Below, piece after piece: positions 1-9,037 of a DNA stretch of 64,000 nucleotides. The stretch spans positions 372,001 through 436,000 of the forward strand of contig CAVPHY010000002.1 in assembly GCA_963704855.1 (NCBI GenBank), given 5' to 3'. A model generated the notes under the pieces. It saw nothing but the letters and a program-made list of their open reading frames with translations. It searched no databases and had not been told where the DNA came from. Both the position numbers and the translations under genes were made by a program. The stretch comes from SZUA-36 sp963704855 (GTDB lineage Bacteria > Pseudomonadota > Gammaproteobacteria > Xanthomonadales > SZUA-36). Every line of letters starts with the position of its first letter. Positions within the stretch are counted from its first letter, which is position 1.

Positions 1-1386
1 AAGGAGTATTCACGCGAGTTGTTCGAAGCCATCTGCGCGGATTTCGAAAACTTCTCCGCGGGGCTTGGTTTCAGCAGTATCTACGCTATCCCGATTTCCG
101 CCCTGAAAGGCGATAACATCACCGCACTGAGTCAACGTATGCCCTGGTATACCGGTCAGCCGCTTTTGACCTACCTGGAAGAACTTGACCCGCAACGTGA
201 CGATGCAACGCAGTTTCGTTACCCGGTTCAACGGGTTACGCGACCGAACCTTGATTTTCGCGGGTACGCCGGCACCGTCGCCGGTGGTGAAATCGCGGTG
301 GGTGACGAAGTGATGGTGGCGGCTTCGCTCAAACGCAGCCGCGTCAAGACGATCGTTACGATGGACGGCGAGCTTCCACGCGCCATCAAGGGTGATGCGG
401 TCACCCTCACGCTGGAAGATGATATCGATATCTCGCAGGGCGATGTATTACACCGGCCCGGTGAACCGCTCGAGCGCAGTAACCAGTTCCAGGCGCATCT
501 GATCTGGATGCACGAAGACCCGATGCTGCCCGAGCGCAGCTATCTGATGAAAATCGGCACACAGACTACCTCGGTGCAGATCACAGATCTGAAATATGCG
601 ATCAACATCAACACCTCGGAGCACCTGCCTGCGACCAAGATCGACCTGAACGGTATCGCGGTTTGCAATTTTGCCAGCGCCCAGCCGATCGCGTTCGACG
701 CCTACAGCAAAAACCCGGAAACCGGCGCCTTCATACTGATAGACCGCATCAGTAACAACACGGTCGGCGCGGGCATGATCGACTTCGGTCTGCACCGTGG
801 GCAAAACCTGTCCTGGCAGTCCTTTGAGATCAGCCGCGAATTGCGTGCGCGCATGAAACATCAGAAGCCCGCCGTGATCTGGTTCACGGGCTTGTCGGCG
901 TCAGGAAAATCTTCCATCGCCGATATCGTCGAGCAAAAACTCGCCGCCCAAAACCGGCACACCTACTTACTCGATGGTGATAATTTCCGCCATGGGCTCA
1001 ACAAGGACCTGGGTTTTACCGATGCCGACCGCGTGGAAAACATACGCCGGGTTGCAGAGGTCGCACGCCTGATGGCCGATTCCGGCCTGATCGTCATGAC
1101 CGCTTTTATCTCGCCTTTCCGACGCGAACGCAGGATGGCCAGGGAGATCGCCGGCGATATCGATTTTATCGAGGTATTTGTCGATACCCCGCTCGAAGTC
1201 TGCGAGGCACGTGACCCGAAAGGCATGTACGCCCGTGCACGCAGGGGAGAAATCCCCAATTTTACCGGTATCAGCTCACCTTATGAGCCACCTGAAAAGG
1301 CCGACATCCATCTCGATGCGGGTGAACGCACGGCAGAAGAACTCGCGGATGAGGTGTTGCAGAAACTGCAGATCGATTTGAACTAA
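1..1386 (+). CDS. cysNC: Bifunctional sulfate adenylyltransferase subunit 1 / adenylylsulfate kinase (5' end missing)
   Basis: Makes activated sulfate for cysteine synthesis: the CysN part is the GTPase that drives APS formation with CysD, and the CysC part phosphorylates APS to PAPS, in the cytoplasm. The window opens inside the gene, so the N-terminal P-loop of CysN is outside. The visible 461 codons hold the end of the G domain (NITALSQRMPWYTG), the following beta-barrel domains, and from base 889 an APS kinase domain with P-loop GLSASGKS, then DGDNFRHGLNKDLGF and the FISPFRRER segment. The CysN-CysC fusion is common in pseudomonads and other gammaproteobacteria. CysD is expected just upstream. 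The stop codon overlaps that of the convergent YcgN-family gene. Confidence 0.96.
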   Translation, partial: KEYSRELFEAICADFENFSAGLGFSSIYAIPISALKGDNITALSQRMPWYTGQPLLTYLEELDPQRDDATQFRYPVQRVTRPNLDFRGYAGTVAGGEIAVGDEVMVAASLKRSRVKTIVTMDGELPRAIKGDAVTLTLEDDIDISQGDVLHRPGEPLERSNQFQAHLIWMHEDPMLPERSYLMKIGTQTTSVQITDLKYAININTSEHLPATKIDLNGIAVCNFASAQPIAFDAYSKNPETGAFILIDRISNNTVGAGMIDFGLHRGQNLSWQSFEISRELRARMKHQKPAVIWFTGLSASGKSSIADIVEQKLAAQNRHTYLLDGDNFRHGLNKDLGFTDADRVENIRRVAEVARLMADSGLIVMTAFISPFRRERRMAREIAGDIDFIEVFVDTPLEVCEARDPKGMYARARRGEIPNFTGISSPYEPPEKADIHLDAGERTAEELADEVLQKLQIDLN

Positions 1387-1820
1387 TCAGGGCTTTCCAG
1401 TAACTGAAAAATATTGAAATCCGGGTGAGCCTCGTCCGGAACCATCTGCCCCAGCAAGGATATACCCGCTTCGTGGACAGATTCTGGTCGCCCGCTGACC
1501 AACGGATGCCAGTCTGCCAGGTCCTGCCCGTTGGCCAGGCGGCGGTAGGCACAGGAGCCCGGCAACCAGTCGTAATCTGCGACGGTCGCAACCGTCAGTT
1601 GCAGGCAGTCGGGGACCTTTCTTTCACGATTCCCGTAATCCGAACAGCGGCATGTAGAACAGTCAAGTAACTCACAAGCCGTATTCGTATAGAAAATCTC
1701 GCCGCTGTCCTCGTCTTCCAGTTTGTTCATACAACACAGCGCACAGCCATCGCAGAGTGACTCCCACTCCTCGTTGCTCATCTCATTCAGCGCTTTCTCT
1801 TGCCAGAATCTTGCCGTCAT
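1383..1820 (-). CDS. ycgN: YcgN family (UPF0260) cysteine-cluster protein
   Basis: A 145-residue cytoplasmic protein of the YcgN/UPF0260 family, whose biochemical role is not established. Recognised from its start (MTARFWQEKALNEMSNEEW), the CDGCALCC cluster near residue 23, a second cysteine group (LLDCSTCRC) and the SCAYR and DWHPLVSG segments, all at the spacing of E. coli YcgN. The conserved cysteines suggest bound metal, possibly Fe-S or zinc; that is inference. The frame stays open far upstream, to base 2297, but the family length and N-terminus support the ATG at 1820. It converges on cysNC with the two stop codons overlapping, so there is no room for a terminator between them. Confidence 0.9.
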   Translation of the reverse strand: MTARFWQEKALNEMSNEEWESLCDGCALCCMNKLEDEDSGEIFYTNTACELLDCSTCRCSDYGNRERKVPDCLQLTVATVADYDWLPGSCAYRRLANGQDLADWHPLVSGRPESVHEAGISLLGQMVPDEAHPDFNIFQLLESPD

Positions 1821-1981
1821 CTTGTTGCCATTATGACAGCATTTGCAATCGGCTTGGCAGAAAGTGATATAGGTCATCATTCGTGTCTTTACCTGTTTAT
1901 TTAGACGCTTACACGTGCGATGATCATTCATGAACTCTTGATGCATTTTTCGAATTGACAGATGAAGAAGGCTGGACAGAG

Positions 1982-4432
1982 ATGGATGTGAAACCGGGTA
2001 AACCATTGCCCGCGCAGGCGCTTTATCGTTATTGCGATCCGGGGCAACTGAACTTTGAAACCACTGAGAGCCTTGAGGATCTCGACGAGATTCCCAATCA
2101 GGAACGGGCGGTCGAAGCCATTCACTTTGCCACGGGAATCGAAGTCGACGGGCACAACGTGTTTGTGCTCGGCCCACCCGGCGCCGGGCGGCATACTTTC
2201 GTGCGACATTTTCTGGAGAAAAAAGCGGCTGCCCGCGCCACACCATCTGACTGGTGCTACGTCTACAACTTCGAAGATCCAAGACAACCCAAAGCACTGA
2301 AGCTACCGACAGGCGTCGGCAAGGACCTGCGCGTTGATGTAGCGAATGCCATCGAGGACGCCCAGACAGCGATTCCTGCCGCTTTTGAAAGCGAAGATTT
2401 CCAACTGCAGAACGAAGCCATTACCGACGAGTTCAAGGAACTGCAGGAACAGGCATTCATGGCCATCGAGAAACTGGCAAAGGAAAACGACATTAGCCTG
2501 ATCCAGACACCCAATGGCGTCGCCTTTATCCCGATGCGTGGCAAAGAGGTCATCAAACCGGAAGTATTCGAAAATCTACCCCAGGAAAAGAAGGATAAAA
2601 TCCATAAAGATATTGAAGAATTGACCGGGCAACTGCAACGCGTGATGCGCTCTGCGCCCAAGCACGCCCGTGAAATGCGGCAAAAGCTTCGGCAGCTCGA
2701 ACACGATGTCGCAGGTCTCGCCGTAGCCGGTCTGATCGATGAACTCAGGCAAAAATACAAGGATATCCCCGCTATTGTTGATCACCTGGCAGGGATGCAG
2801 GCCGATATCGTCGACAACGTCAGCCTCTTCCTCAAGCCTCCGGATGGTCACAGCGTCCCCGCCCAAATGCAGGAAATGCTGCACTCGAAGGGGTCTGCTG
2901 CAATCCGCCGTTATGCGATCAATCTGCTGGTCGACCGGAGCGAATCCGAAGGGGCTCCGGTAGTCTTTGAGGACAAGCCCAGTTTTGCCGAACTGATTGG
3001 AAAGATCGAATACGAGGCCGAATTCGGCTCACTGGTTACCAATTTCAGCCTCATCCATGGCGGCGCACTCCACCGGGCTAACGGCGGCTACCTTGTACTT
3101 GACGCAGCCAAGGTGCTGTCTTACCCGCTTGCCTGGGAAGGTCTGAAACGCGCGGTCAAATCCCGTCAATTACAGGTTCGTTCAATCGGTGATGATATCG
3201 GTCTTGTCAGCACGGTATCACTCGAACCACAGCCGATCCCGCTGGAGCTGAAGGTGATCCTGATCGGCGAACGGCTTCACTACTATCTGCTCGATCAATA
3301 CGACCCGGAATTTTCGGAACTTTTCAAGGTCGCCGCAGATTTCGAAGACCGGATCGACCGCAACAAACAGAATGTCGAGCAGCGGGCACGTTTGCTCGCC
3401 ACCGTGGTGCGCCAGGAAAACCTCAAACACCTGGATCGCAGCGGTGTAGCACGCCTGGTTGAGGAGAGCGTCCGGCATGCGGGTGATAACGAATGGCTCT
3501 CTGCCGATATCCGTCAGTCGATCGACATCCTGCACGAAGCGCATTACAGGGCTGGCAATAATGGCACCAAGCTGATCGGCGCCAGTGAAGTGCAACAGGC
3601 GATCGACGCCCGTATCCATCGCGCCAGCCGTTATCGCGATCAAATGCAGGATGGCATCCTGCGCGACATGTTAAAGATCGATACCGAGGGCGCCAGCATC
3701 GGCCAGGTTAACGGACTGGCCGTCATGCAACTCGGCGGGTTTGCATTTGGCCGCCCGCAACGGATCACGGCAACGGTTTCGCTTGGTTCCGGCAAGGTTA
3801 TCGATATCGAACGCGAAGTGGAACTGGGTGGCCCATTGCACTCCAAGGGTGTCCTTATCCTGACCGCGTTCCTGAGTTCACACTACGTTACCGACCGTCC
3901 CCTGTCGCTGTCAGCCAGCCTCGTGTTTGAGCAATCCTATGGCGGTATTGACGGGGACAGTGCTTCTGCTGCGGAGCTTTGCGTGCTGGCCTCGGCATTG
4001 TCGGAGATTCCGATCAGGCAATCCCTGGCGATCACAGGTTCACTTGACCAACATGGCCGGGTTCAGGCAATCGGCGGTGTTAACGAGAAAATAGAAGGGT
4101 TTTTCGATATTTGCAGCAAGCGCGGTTTAAGCGGTGACCAGGGTGTGTTGATACCGCTCGCCAATGTCAGGCACCTGATGTTGCGCCGTGATGTTATCGA
4201 AGCGGTCGAGGCTGGAAAGTTTCATGTCTACCCGGTTGAGCATGTCGACCAATGCCTCGAGATCCTCACCGGTATCCCAGCCGGTCAGCGCGATGAAAAC
4301 GGCGAGTTTTCGGACGGCAGCGTCAATCATGCGATACGTGAACGGCTGCTCGGTTTCGCAACCCAGCTGCAGGCTTTCAGCAAAGCTGCAAAGACAGCGG
4401 TAAATACTCCCAATGCCCGCAAAAATACCTGA
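1982..4432 (+). CDS. Lon-like ATP-dependent serine protease (LonB/YcbZ-type)
   Basis: An 816-residue AAA+ protease of the Lon-related family that includes E. coli YcbZ (LonH), expected to degrade proteins in the cytoplasm. An N-terminal nucleotide site reads GPPGAGRH (about residues 64-71), with arginine where Walker A normally has lysine. A long, charged, helix-rich insertion follows (about 130-270). The C-terminal Lon proteolytic domain carries Ser660 in GGIDGDSASAAE and Lys703 in GGVNEKIEGFF; their 43-residue spacing equals that of the Ser-Lys dyad in E. coli Lon. A TTG at 1955 is in frame, but the ATG at 1982 has GAAGAAGG upstream and suits the family better. Its 3' end overlaps the next gene by 20 bases, suggesting co-translation. 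Confidence 0.9.
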   Translation: MDVKPGKPLPAQALYRYCDPGQLNFETTESLEDLDEIPNQERAVEAIHFATGIEVDGHNVFVLGPPGAGRHTFVRHFLEKKAAARATPSDWCYVYNFEDPRQPKALKLPTGVGKDLRVDVANAIEDAQTAIPAAFESEDFQLQNEAITDEFKELQEQAFMAIEKLAKENDISLIQTPNGVAFIPMRGKEVIKPEVFENLPQEKKDKIHKDIEELTGQLQRVMRSAPKHAREMRQKLRQLEHDVAGLAVAGLIDELRQKYKDIPAIVDHLAGMQADIVDNVSLFLKPPDGHSVPAQMQEMLHSKGSAAIRRYAINLLVDRSESEGAPVVFEDKPSFAELIGKIEYEAEFGSLVTNFSLIHGGALHRANGGYLVLDAAKVLSYPLAWEGLKRAVKSRQLQVRSIGDDIGLVSTVSLEPQPIPLELKVILIGERLHYYLLDQYDPEFSELFKVAADFEDRIDRNKQNVEQRARLLATVVRQENLKHLDRSGVARLVEESVRHAGDNEWLSADIRQSIDILHEAHYRAGNNGTKLIGASEVQQAIDARIHRASRYRDQMQDGILRDMLKIDTEGASIGQVNGLAVMQLGGFAFGRPQRITATVSLGSGKVIDIEREVELGGPLHSKGVLILTAFLSSHYVTDRPLSLSASLVFEQSYGGIDGDSASAAELCVLASALSEIPIRQSLAITGSLDQHGRVQAIGGVNEKIEGFFDICSKRGLSGDQGVLIPLANVRHLMLRRDVIEAVEAGKFHVYPVEHVDQCLEILTGIPAGQRDENGEFSDGSVNHAIRERLLGFATQLQAFSKAAKTAVNTPNARKNT

Positions 4433-5231
4433 CACTGCCACGCAACAGATTGCCGTGATCCTCAGCACCAGCGGCTCTGGTCAGCCGTTGCTCAAAATTT
4501 TGAGACAGTTGATTGGCAAGGTTCCGGATACCGAATTGCATGGTGTGTTCATCGAGGATGACGAACTGCAGCGCGTAGCAGCACTGCCTTTTGTCAAAGA
4601 ACTTTGCCGGCTTACGTTGAGCGTACGCGAAATCCACGAAACCCGTATTGACCGCAGCGTTGCATTGCGTATGCGCACGGCGCGCAATGAGGTCGAAGGA
4701 CTCGCCCGGCACATGGGCATATCCCACACGTTTCGTACGGCCCGGGGCTCCACTGTCAGGCTGCTGAGGGAAACGGTACACTCGGCCAAAATCACGATTA
4801 TCGAGCCGCGGCGGAAATTTGCCGCACCGGCCACCGGCCAGGCCAGGTATGCCAGGCGCGCCGTCCGGCGAATCGTTGTCGTGATCGATGATACCGTGAC
4901 CGGGGACGAAGCCTTGCTGACCGCGGCCCTGCTTGCGGAGGGTCAGACACACAGGATTTCAATTCTCCTTAGGGCTCAAAGCCCGGCCGAACTGGAGGCG
5001 ATGGACCACATGATCCATGGGATGTTACCGGCCGGACAGAAACGTCTGCTGCAGTTACCAGACCAGGGCGTTCAGAGCCTGATCACGGCGGTACAGGCGG
5101 AGCGTGCCGATATGCTCGTCATCGCCGCTTCGGAGGACATGCTGAAACCCAAGTCTTTGGCATTGCTGCTGAGACTACTCGAGTGCCCCATCTGCCTGGT
5201 CAAGCCGTCCGATAGCGGCGGAAGAACCTGA
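4413..5231 (+). CDS. Universal-stress-like protein, two degenerate Usp halves
   Basis: A 272-residue cytoplasmic protein. Each half begins with a beta strand of the Usp type (QQIAVILST and RRIVVVIDDT), and the second half ends with DMLVIAAS followed by CPICLVKP, as in Usp folds. The usual ATP-binding G-2x-G-9x-G(S/T) motif was not found, so nucleotide binding is doubtful. The start overlaps the 3' end of the Lon-like protease gene, so the pair is probably one operon. This arrangement suggests a partner or sensor role for the protease, which is inference. A weak hairpin at the stop codon may end the transcript. Confidence 0.55.
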   Translation: MPAKIPDTATQQIAVILSTSGSGQPLLKILRQLIGKVPDTELHGVFIEDDELQRVAALPFVKELCRLTLSVREIHETRIDRSVALRMRTARNEVEGLARHMGISHTFRTARGSTVRLLRETVHSAKITIIEPRRKFAAPATGQARYARRAVRRIVVVIDDTVTGDEALLTAALLAEGQTHRISILLRAQSPAELEAMDHMIHGMLPAGQKRLLQLPDQGVQSLITAVQAERADMLVIAASEDMLKPKSLALLLRLLECPICLVKPSDSGGRT

Positions 5232-5257
5232 CCTGATTCGCAGACTCGGGATCAGGT
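5231..5257 (+). terminator. Hairpin at the end of the Lon-like / Usp-like operon
   Basis: A perfect 7-base inverted repeat (acctgat / atcaggt) encloses a 13-base loop and begins on the last base of the stop codon. No T-run follows, so it would be a weak or Rho-assisted terminator at best. Confidence 0.3.
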
Positions 5258-5289
5258 ATTTCCGGATAAAGCGGGGGTTTGAATATTGA

Positions 5290-5467
5290 CGATTCCTTGT
5301 ACCAGGACGAGTGGCTAAACAACTGGGTTTTGGCAGGCGATGATCTATCCATGATACATGGGCCTGAAGCCATTGTTGCTCAAAGTTGAACCGGGCCTGT
5401 TTAACAACAAACCGCAGCAACGCTCAATGGTGATGGGTGACGCCAGAGCGATGACGGCCGTGAAACC
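5290..5467 (+). pseudogene. C-terminal relic of an SDR gene, paralogue of the next gene
   Basis: A decayed 3' end of a short-chain dehydrogenase/reductase gene. Bases 5306-5380 align without gaps to 5876-5950 in the following gene, 59 of 75 identical by hand count, and encode DEWLNNWVLAG against DEWENNWVLAG. The match resumes after a frameshift near 5388, where the relic reads NNKPQQRSMVMGDA. In-frame stops occur before that shift. It joins directly onto the truncated second copy, so the two appear to be what is left of a tandem SDR pair. Confidence 0.75.
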
Positions 5468-6142
5468 GTGATCGACGAGAAGCGTGAGCTTTACGCCATC
5501 GTCAACAATGCGGGCGTAGGGCTCATGGCGCCCCTGATCGAGCTAGAAGAAAAAGACCTTGATTTCATTTTTGGCGTCAATGTATATGGCCCCTACCGCG
5601 TCACCAAGGCGTTCGCACCATTGCTGATCAGGTCAAAAGGGCGTGTCATCAATATCGGCTCAATTGCCGGTTTTCAGACCCGTTCTTTTTACGGCCCCTA
5701 CAGCATGAGCAAGCACGCCCTGGAAGCATTTACCGATACGCTTGCAATCGAATTGGCCCGGTTCGATATCAAGGTGAGCATTATTGACCCCGGTGGATTC
5801 AACTCCGATATCGGCAAAAATATATATGAACGCCTCAAGACCGGCGGCCTGGATATCAGCCAATCACTCTACCGGGACGAGTGGGAAAACAACTGGGTGC
5901 TGGCAGGTGGTGATCTATCCATGATGAAAGGACCGGAAGATATCGTCGCCAGGGTAGAACACGCGCTATTTGCATGCAAGCCCGCAACAACGCTACATGG
6001 TGGTGGGCGATGCAGAACGGGCGGAAAGGACGATGAAGGCCCTGATTCAATGCTCGACCCGAATGAAAACCAGGTTTACAGCTATGACCGGGAAGGCTTG
6101 ATAAGGCTTCTCGATGAAGAACTGGTAACATTTAAACAGTAG
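5468..6142 (+). pseudogene. Short-chain dehydrogenase/reductase, N-terminally truncated and frameshifted
   Basis: Classical SDR core: the NNAG motif (VNNAGVG) lies near residue 13 instead of about 90, then the catalytic Ser region (NIGSIAG) and YxxxK (YSMSK). The N-terminal NAD(P)-binding TGxxxGxG segment, some 75-80 residues, is absent, and the relic of a paralogue lies in its place. Near base 5980 an extra C changes KPQQRYMVVGDA, the reading preserved in the neighbouring relic as KPQQRSMVMGDA, into KPATTLHGGG. A compensating one-base loss near 6060 restores the C-terminal VYSYDREGLIRLLDEEL. Without a cofactor fold it should not be an active oxidoreductase. The GTG start is only the first possible codon. 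Confidence 0.7.
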
Positions 6143-6201
6143 ACAGGTCATACAAGTGAAGTACCGCCAGGTATAAATAGTTCGAGTCTGCTGACTGTCC
6201 G

Positions 6202-6648
6202 CTAGCTCAGGGTGAAAGCACGCTCCAGTTGTGACTGGATCTTTTCAACACCCTGGCCGATTACGTCCTTGGGGATTTCCTTTATCACGGTTTTTTCGAG
6301 CCCGCCACTCAAATGCTTACGTATGACACCCAGAACAGCCGGCGCGGCCAATACCACCAACTGGTCAAAGTCACCTTTCAGATGCCCGGTCTCAAGCCGC
6401 TCAACCATTTCCTTTACAAAGCGGCGGCGCTGCTCCTCCTTGACACCGGTGTTTGGTTCCATGGCGTGCCGGGCCGGACCGAAACGGTCGAACGCCCTGC
6501 CCGGCGCATCCGAGATCAGGTCTCGCGGATGCGCCGACCCTTCCTCGTTAAGCAACACATCTGCCAACTGGAGATTTTTCCAGAGCCGGTCGCTTGCGTA
6601 AATCTGCGCCTCGGCCTGGTTTGCAACTAGAATCCAGATTGATTTCAT
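6202..6648 (-). CDS. Host attachment protein family (AtsA-like)
   Basis: A 148-residue protein matching the Host_attach family by its N-terminus (KSIWILVANQAEAQIY), the RHAMEPNT.VKEEQRRRFVKEM segment, and a C-terminal FDQLVVLAAPAVLG / EIPKD region. The family is named for an Agrobacterium protein needed for plant attachment, but its biochemistry is unclear and it is common in bacteria with no host. AGGAG lies just before the ATG. It is the last gene of a three-gene run with slipin (6-base gap) and NfeD, which points instead to envelope or membrane maintenance; that link is inference. Confidence 0.8.
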   Translation of the reverse strand: MKSIWILVANQAEAQIYASDRLWKNLQLADVLLNEEGSAHPRDLISDAPGRAFDRFGPARHAMEPNTGVKEEQRRRFVKEMVERLETGHLKGDFDQLVVLAAPAVLGVIRKHLSGGLEKTVIKEIPKDVIGQGVEKIQSQLERAFTLS

Positions 6649-6654
6649 TAATCA

Positions 6655-7401
6655 CTACTCCTGGTGCTTACCCCCAAGTTTCTTGATCAGATCCAACGGA
6701 AAAACGATGGTCGAGCTATTCTCACCGGCAATTTCCGTCAGGGTTTGCAGGTATCGTAACTGGATCGCATTGGGTTCGGCACTGAGCGTTTTCGCCGCCT
6801 CGACCAATTCAAAAGCGGCCTGCTTCTCGCCGGTGGCATGAATGACCTTGGCGCGCCGCTGCCGCTCCGCCTCTGCCTGTGCCGCGATGGCGCGGATCAT
6901 GCTCTCATCCAGGTCAACATGCTTAATCTCGACGTTGGATACCTTGATACCCCAGGCATCGGTCTGACGGTCCAGGATCGCCTGGATATCGTGGTTCAAG
7001 GTATCGCGTTCAGCCAGCATCTCATCCAGTTCGTGCTGGCCCAGCACCGAACGAAGGGTGGTCTGCGCCAACTGGCTGACGGCATCCAGGTACTTTTCCA
7101 CCTGGATGATCGCTTTCTCCGGATCGATAACCCGGAAGTAAACAACCGCGTTGACGTGTACCGAAACATTGTCCCGCGAGATGACATCCTGCGTGGGCAC
7201 GTCCATCACGATCACCCGCAGGTCTACCCGCACCATCTGCTGGATCAGCGGGATAACAATGATCAATCCCGGCCCCTTGACCTTCCAGAACCGGCCGAGC
7301 TGGAAAATGACGCCACGCTCGTATTCGCGAAGAATCCTGATGGCGCTGAAAACGAGACTGAAGATGATGAATAATGTGAGACCGGTTACATATTCGAACA
7401 T
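6655..7401 (-). CDS. Slipin / stomatin-like SPFH membrane protein
   Basis: A 248-residue SPFH-domain protein. One N-terminal membrane segment (about residues 5-20) is followed by REYERGVIFQLGRFWKVKGPG, the PHB-domain start, and a helical tail rich in Ala, Glu and Arg (AAQAEAERQRRAKVIHA) typical of stomatin oligomers. Slipins assemble in the inner membrane and organise local lipid or protein regions. AAGGAGGAG lies shortly before the ATG. It follows the nfeD gene by 33 bases; bacterial slipin genes are characteristically paired with nfeD, whose protease is thought to act on the slipin. Confidence 0.93.
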   Translation of the reverse strand: MFEYVTGLTLFIIFSLVFSAIRILREYERGVIFQLGRFWKVKGPGLIIVIPLIQQMVRVDLRVIVMDVPTQDVISRDNVSVHVNAVVYFRVIDPEKAIIQVEKYLDAVSQLAQTTLRSVLGQHELDEMLAERDTLNHDIQAILDRQTDAWGIKVSNVEIKHVDLDESMIRAIAAQAEAERQRRAKVIHATGEKQAAFELVEAAKTLSAEPNAIQLRYLQTLTEIAGENSSTIVFPLDLIKKLGGKHQE

Positions 7402-7434
7402 GTCCTTACTCCTCCTTCAAATCAACGACCAGGC

Positions 7435-8853
7435 TTATTCCCCAACGGGACCGACTTTCAGTGTCAGTCCATCGATACCCGTCACCACGACAGCCTGGCC
7501 TTTGCGTAATGGTGACCCGCTTACAGCACTCCAGCGTTCGCTGTGTACAAAAACCTCACCCTCGTGGTAAACATCCGTCAGTGCGGTTCCCAGGGCGCCG
7601 ATAAGCTGTTCCCGCCCCGATACAACGGGTCTCAGCCTGGCTTTTAATGCAATACCGACAATGGCCATCAGGCCGAAACCGGCGACCAGGGCCAGCGCAC
7701 CGATCAATGGCCGCGAGATCATGTAACCGGGTACATCGGTATCAATCAGGATGACCGAACCAATCACCAATGAAATAATGCCGCCGATGCCCAGCACACC
7801 AAAACTGGGGGCCATCACCTCACCGATCATCAGGATGATGCCTAGGGCAAGCAGTGCGAAACCCGCATAGTTCACGGGTAGCATCTGGAATGCGTAAAGC
7901 GCGATGAGCAGGCAGATAGCGCCGATCACGCCGGGGAATATGGCACCGGGGTTGTAGCCCTCAAAGAACAGCCCGTAAACACCGACCAGTAATAGCAGGT
8001 AGGCAATGGTCGGGCTCGTGATGACAGCCAGCAATTCGCTTTTCCAGCCGGGTTCAAGCTGCTCGACCTGCAATGAAGCGGTATCCAGGGTCCATTCCCT
8101 GCCACGCACTTCAACGGTCCTGCCGTTAACCTGGTTCAAAAGATCGGCGATGTCGCTTGCAATCAGATCGATCACACCGGTCTCGAGCGCTTTTTCCGCA
8201 GTGATGCTGGCCGCTTCCCGAACCGCCAATTCCGCCCAATCCGCATTCCGGCCATGCTTGGCTGCCAGGCCACGCGCATAGGCTACGGCGTCATTGATTA
8301 CCTTACGCTTCATTGCATTGTCCGGCCCGGTCTCCGTATTGCTGTCCTCGTCATCGTCAGCGGTTTTTTGCCGTTGTTCCGGTTGCTCGCCGCCGATGAT
8401 GGAAACGGGTGTCGCTGCCCCGACATTGGTCGCAGGGCTCATCGCGGCGATGTGACTGGCATAAAGTATGTACATTCCAGCGCTGGCTGCGCGCGCGCCA
8501 CCGGGTGTGACAAATGTCGCCACCGGAACCGGCGCGTTGAGAATAGCCTTGACGATATCCCGGGTCGACGCGTCCAGGCCACCGGGTGTATCCATGCGAA
8601 GGATTACCAGTTCGGCGTTGATCTCTGATGATTTTTCCAGGGACTGGACCAGGTAATCCGCTGTAGCCGGCCCGATAGGCCCATCAATGTCCAGCAGGAT
8701 AACCCGCCGGTCGGCGGTTTTTACGGGAGTGTCTTCTGTGGCAGGTGCGGGTTGTTCTTCCAGTGCGACACTGAATGCGGGCATGAGCAGGGCCATCAGG
8801 AAATAAATCCAGACTTTCCGCATCCTGACCGTTGCACTGTTCAACATACCCAT
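7435..8853 (-). CDS. nfeD: NfeD-type membrane-bound serine protease (ClpP class)
   Basis: A 472-residue long-form NfeD. A signal peptide (about residues 12-31) leads to a periplasmic ClpP-like domain with the nucleophile Ser124 in ARAASAGMYIL and the probable general base Lys184 in MKRKVINDAVAY, placed as in the archaeal protease PH1510-N. Four to five membrane segments follow (about 270-400), then a C-terminal OB-fold NfeD domain with the motif GEVFVHSERWSA. The family cleaves the hydrophobic C-terminus of the partner slipin, encoded directly downstream. It is the first gene of the nfeD / slipin / host-attachment operon. An acidic stretch (ADDDEDSNTE) between the dyad residues is an unusual local insertion. 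Confidence 0.93.
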   Translation of the reverse strand: MGMLNSATVRMRKVWIYFLMALLMPAFSVALEEQPAPATEDTPVKTADRRVILLDIDGPIGPATADYLVQSLEKSSEINAELVILRMDTPGGLDASTRDIVKAILNAPVPVATFVTPGGARAASAGMYILYASHIAAMSPATNVGAATPVSIIGGEQPEQRQKTADDDEDSNTETGPDNAMKRKVINDAVAYARGLAAKHGRNADWAELAVREAASITAEKALETGVIDLIASDIADLLNQVNGRTVEVRGREWTLDTASLQVEQLEPGWKSELLAVITSPTIAYLLLLVGVYGLFFEGYNPGAIFPGVIGAICLLIALYAFQMLPVNYAGFALLALGIILMIGEVMAPSFGVLGIGGIISLVIGSVILIDTDVPGYMISRPLIGALALVAGFGLMAIVGIALKARLRPVVSGREQLIGALGTALTDVYHEGEVFVHSERWSAVSGSPLRKGQAVVVTGIDGLTLKVGPVGE

Positions 8854-9037
8854 CTCTGACAGCTCCCTCTTTCGCCAGGGGCCTTACGAAAGAACGCTTG
8901 TGACGCCTTATTAGAGCAGACCGGACGCGCAAAATTCAATCAATACCAGTGTTTTGCGGTTAAGCGAAATAAAACGCGTAGCCTGGTCGAACAAAATCCG
9001 GGCTCTTCCCGATTTGATTTAACGTAATCCGCTTCTG

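Noticed and set aside
1821..1981. Clear promoter elements between the YcgN-family and Lon-like genes
   Set aside because: No convincing paired -10 and -35 boxes with proper spacing could be picked out by eye.
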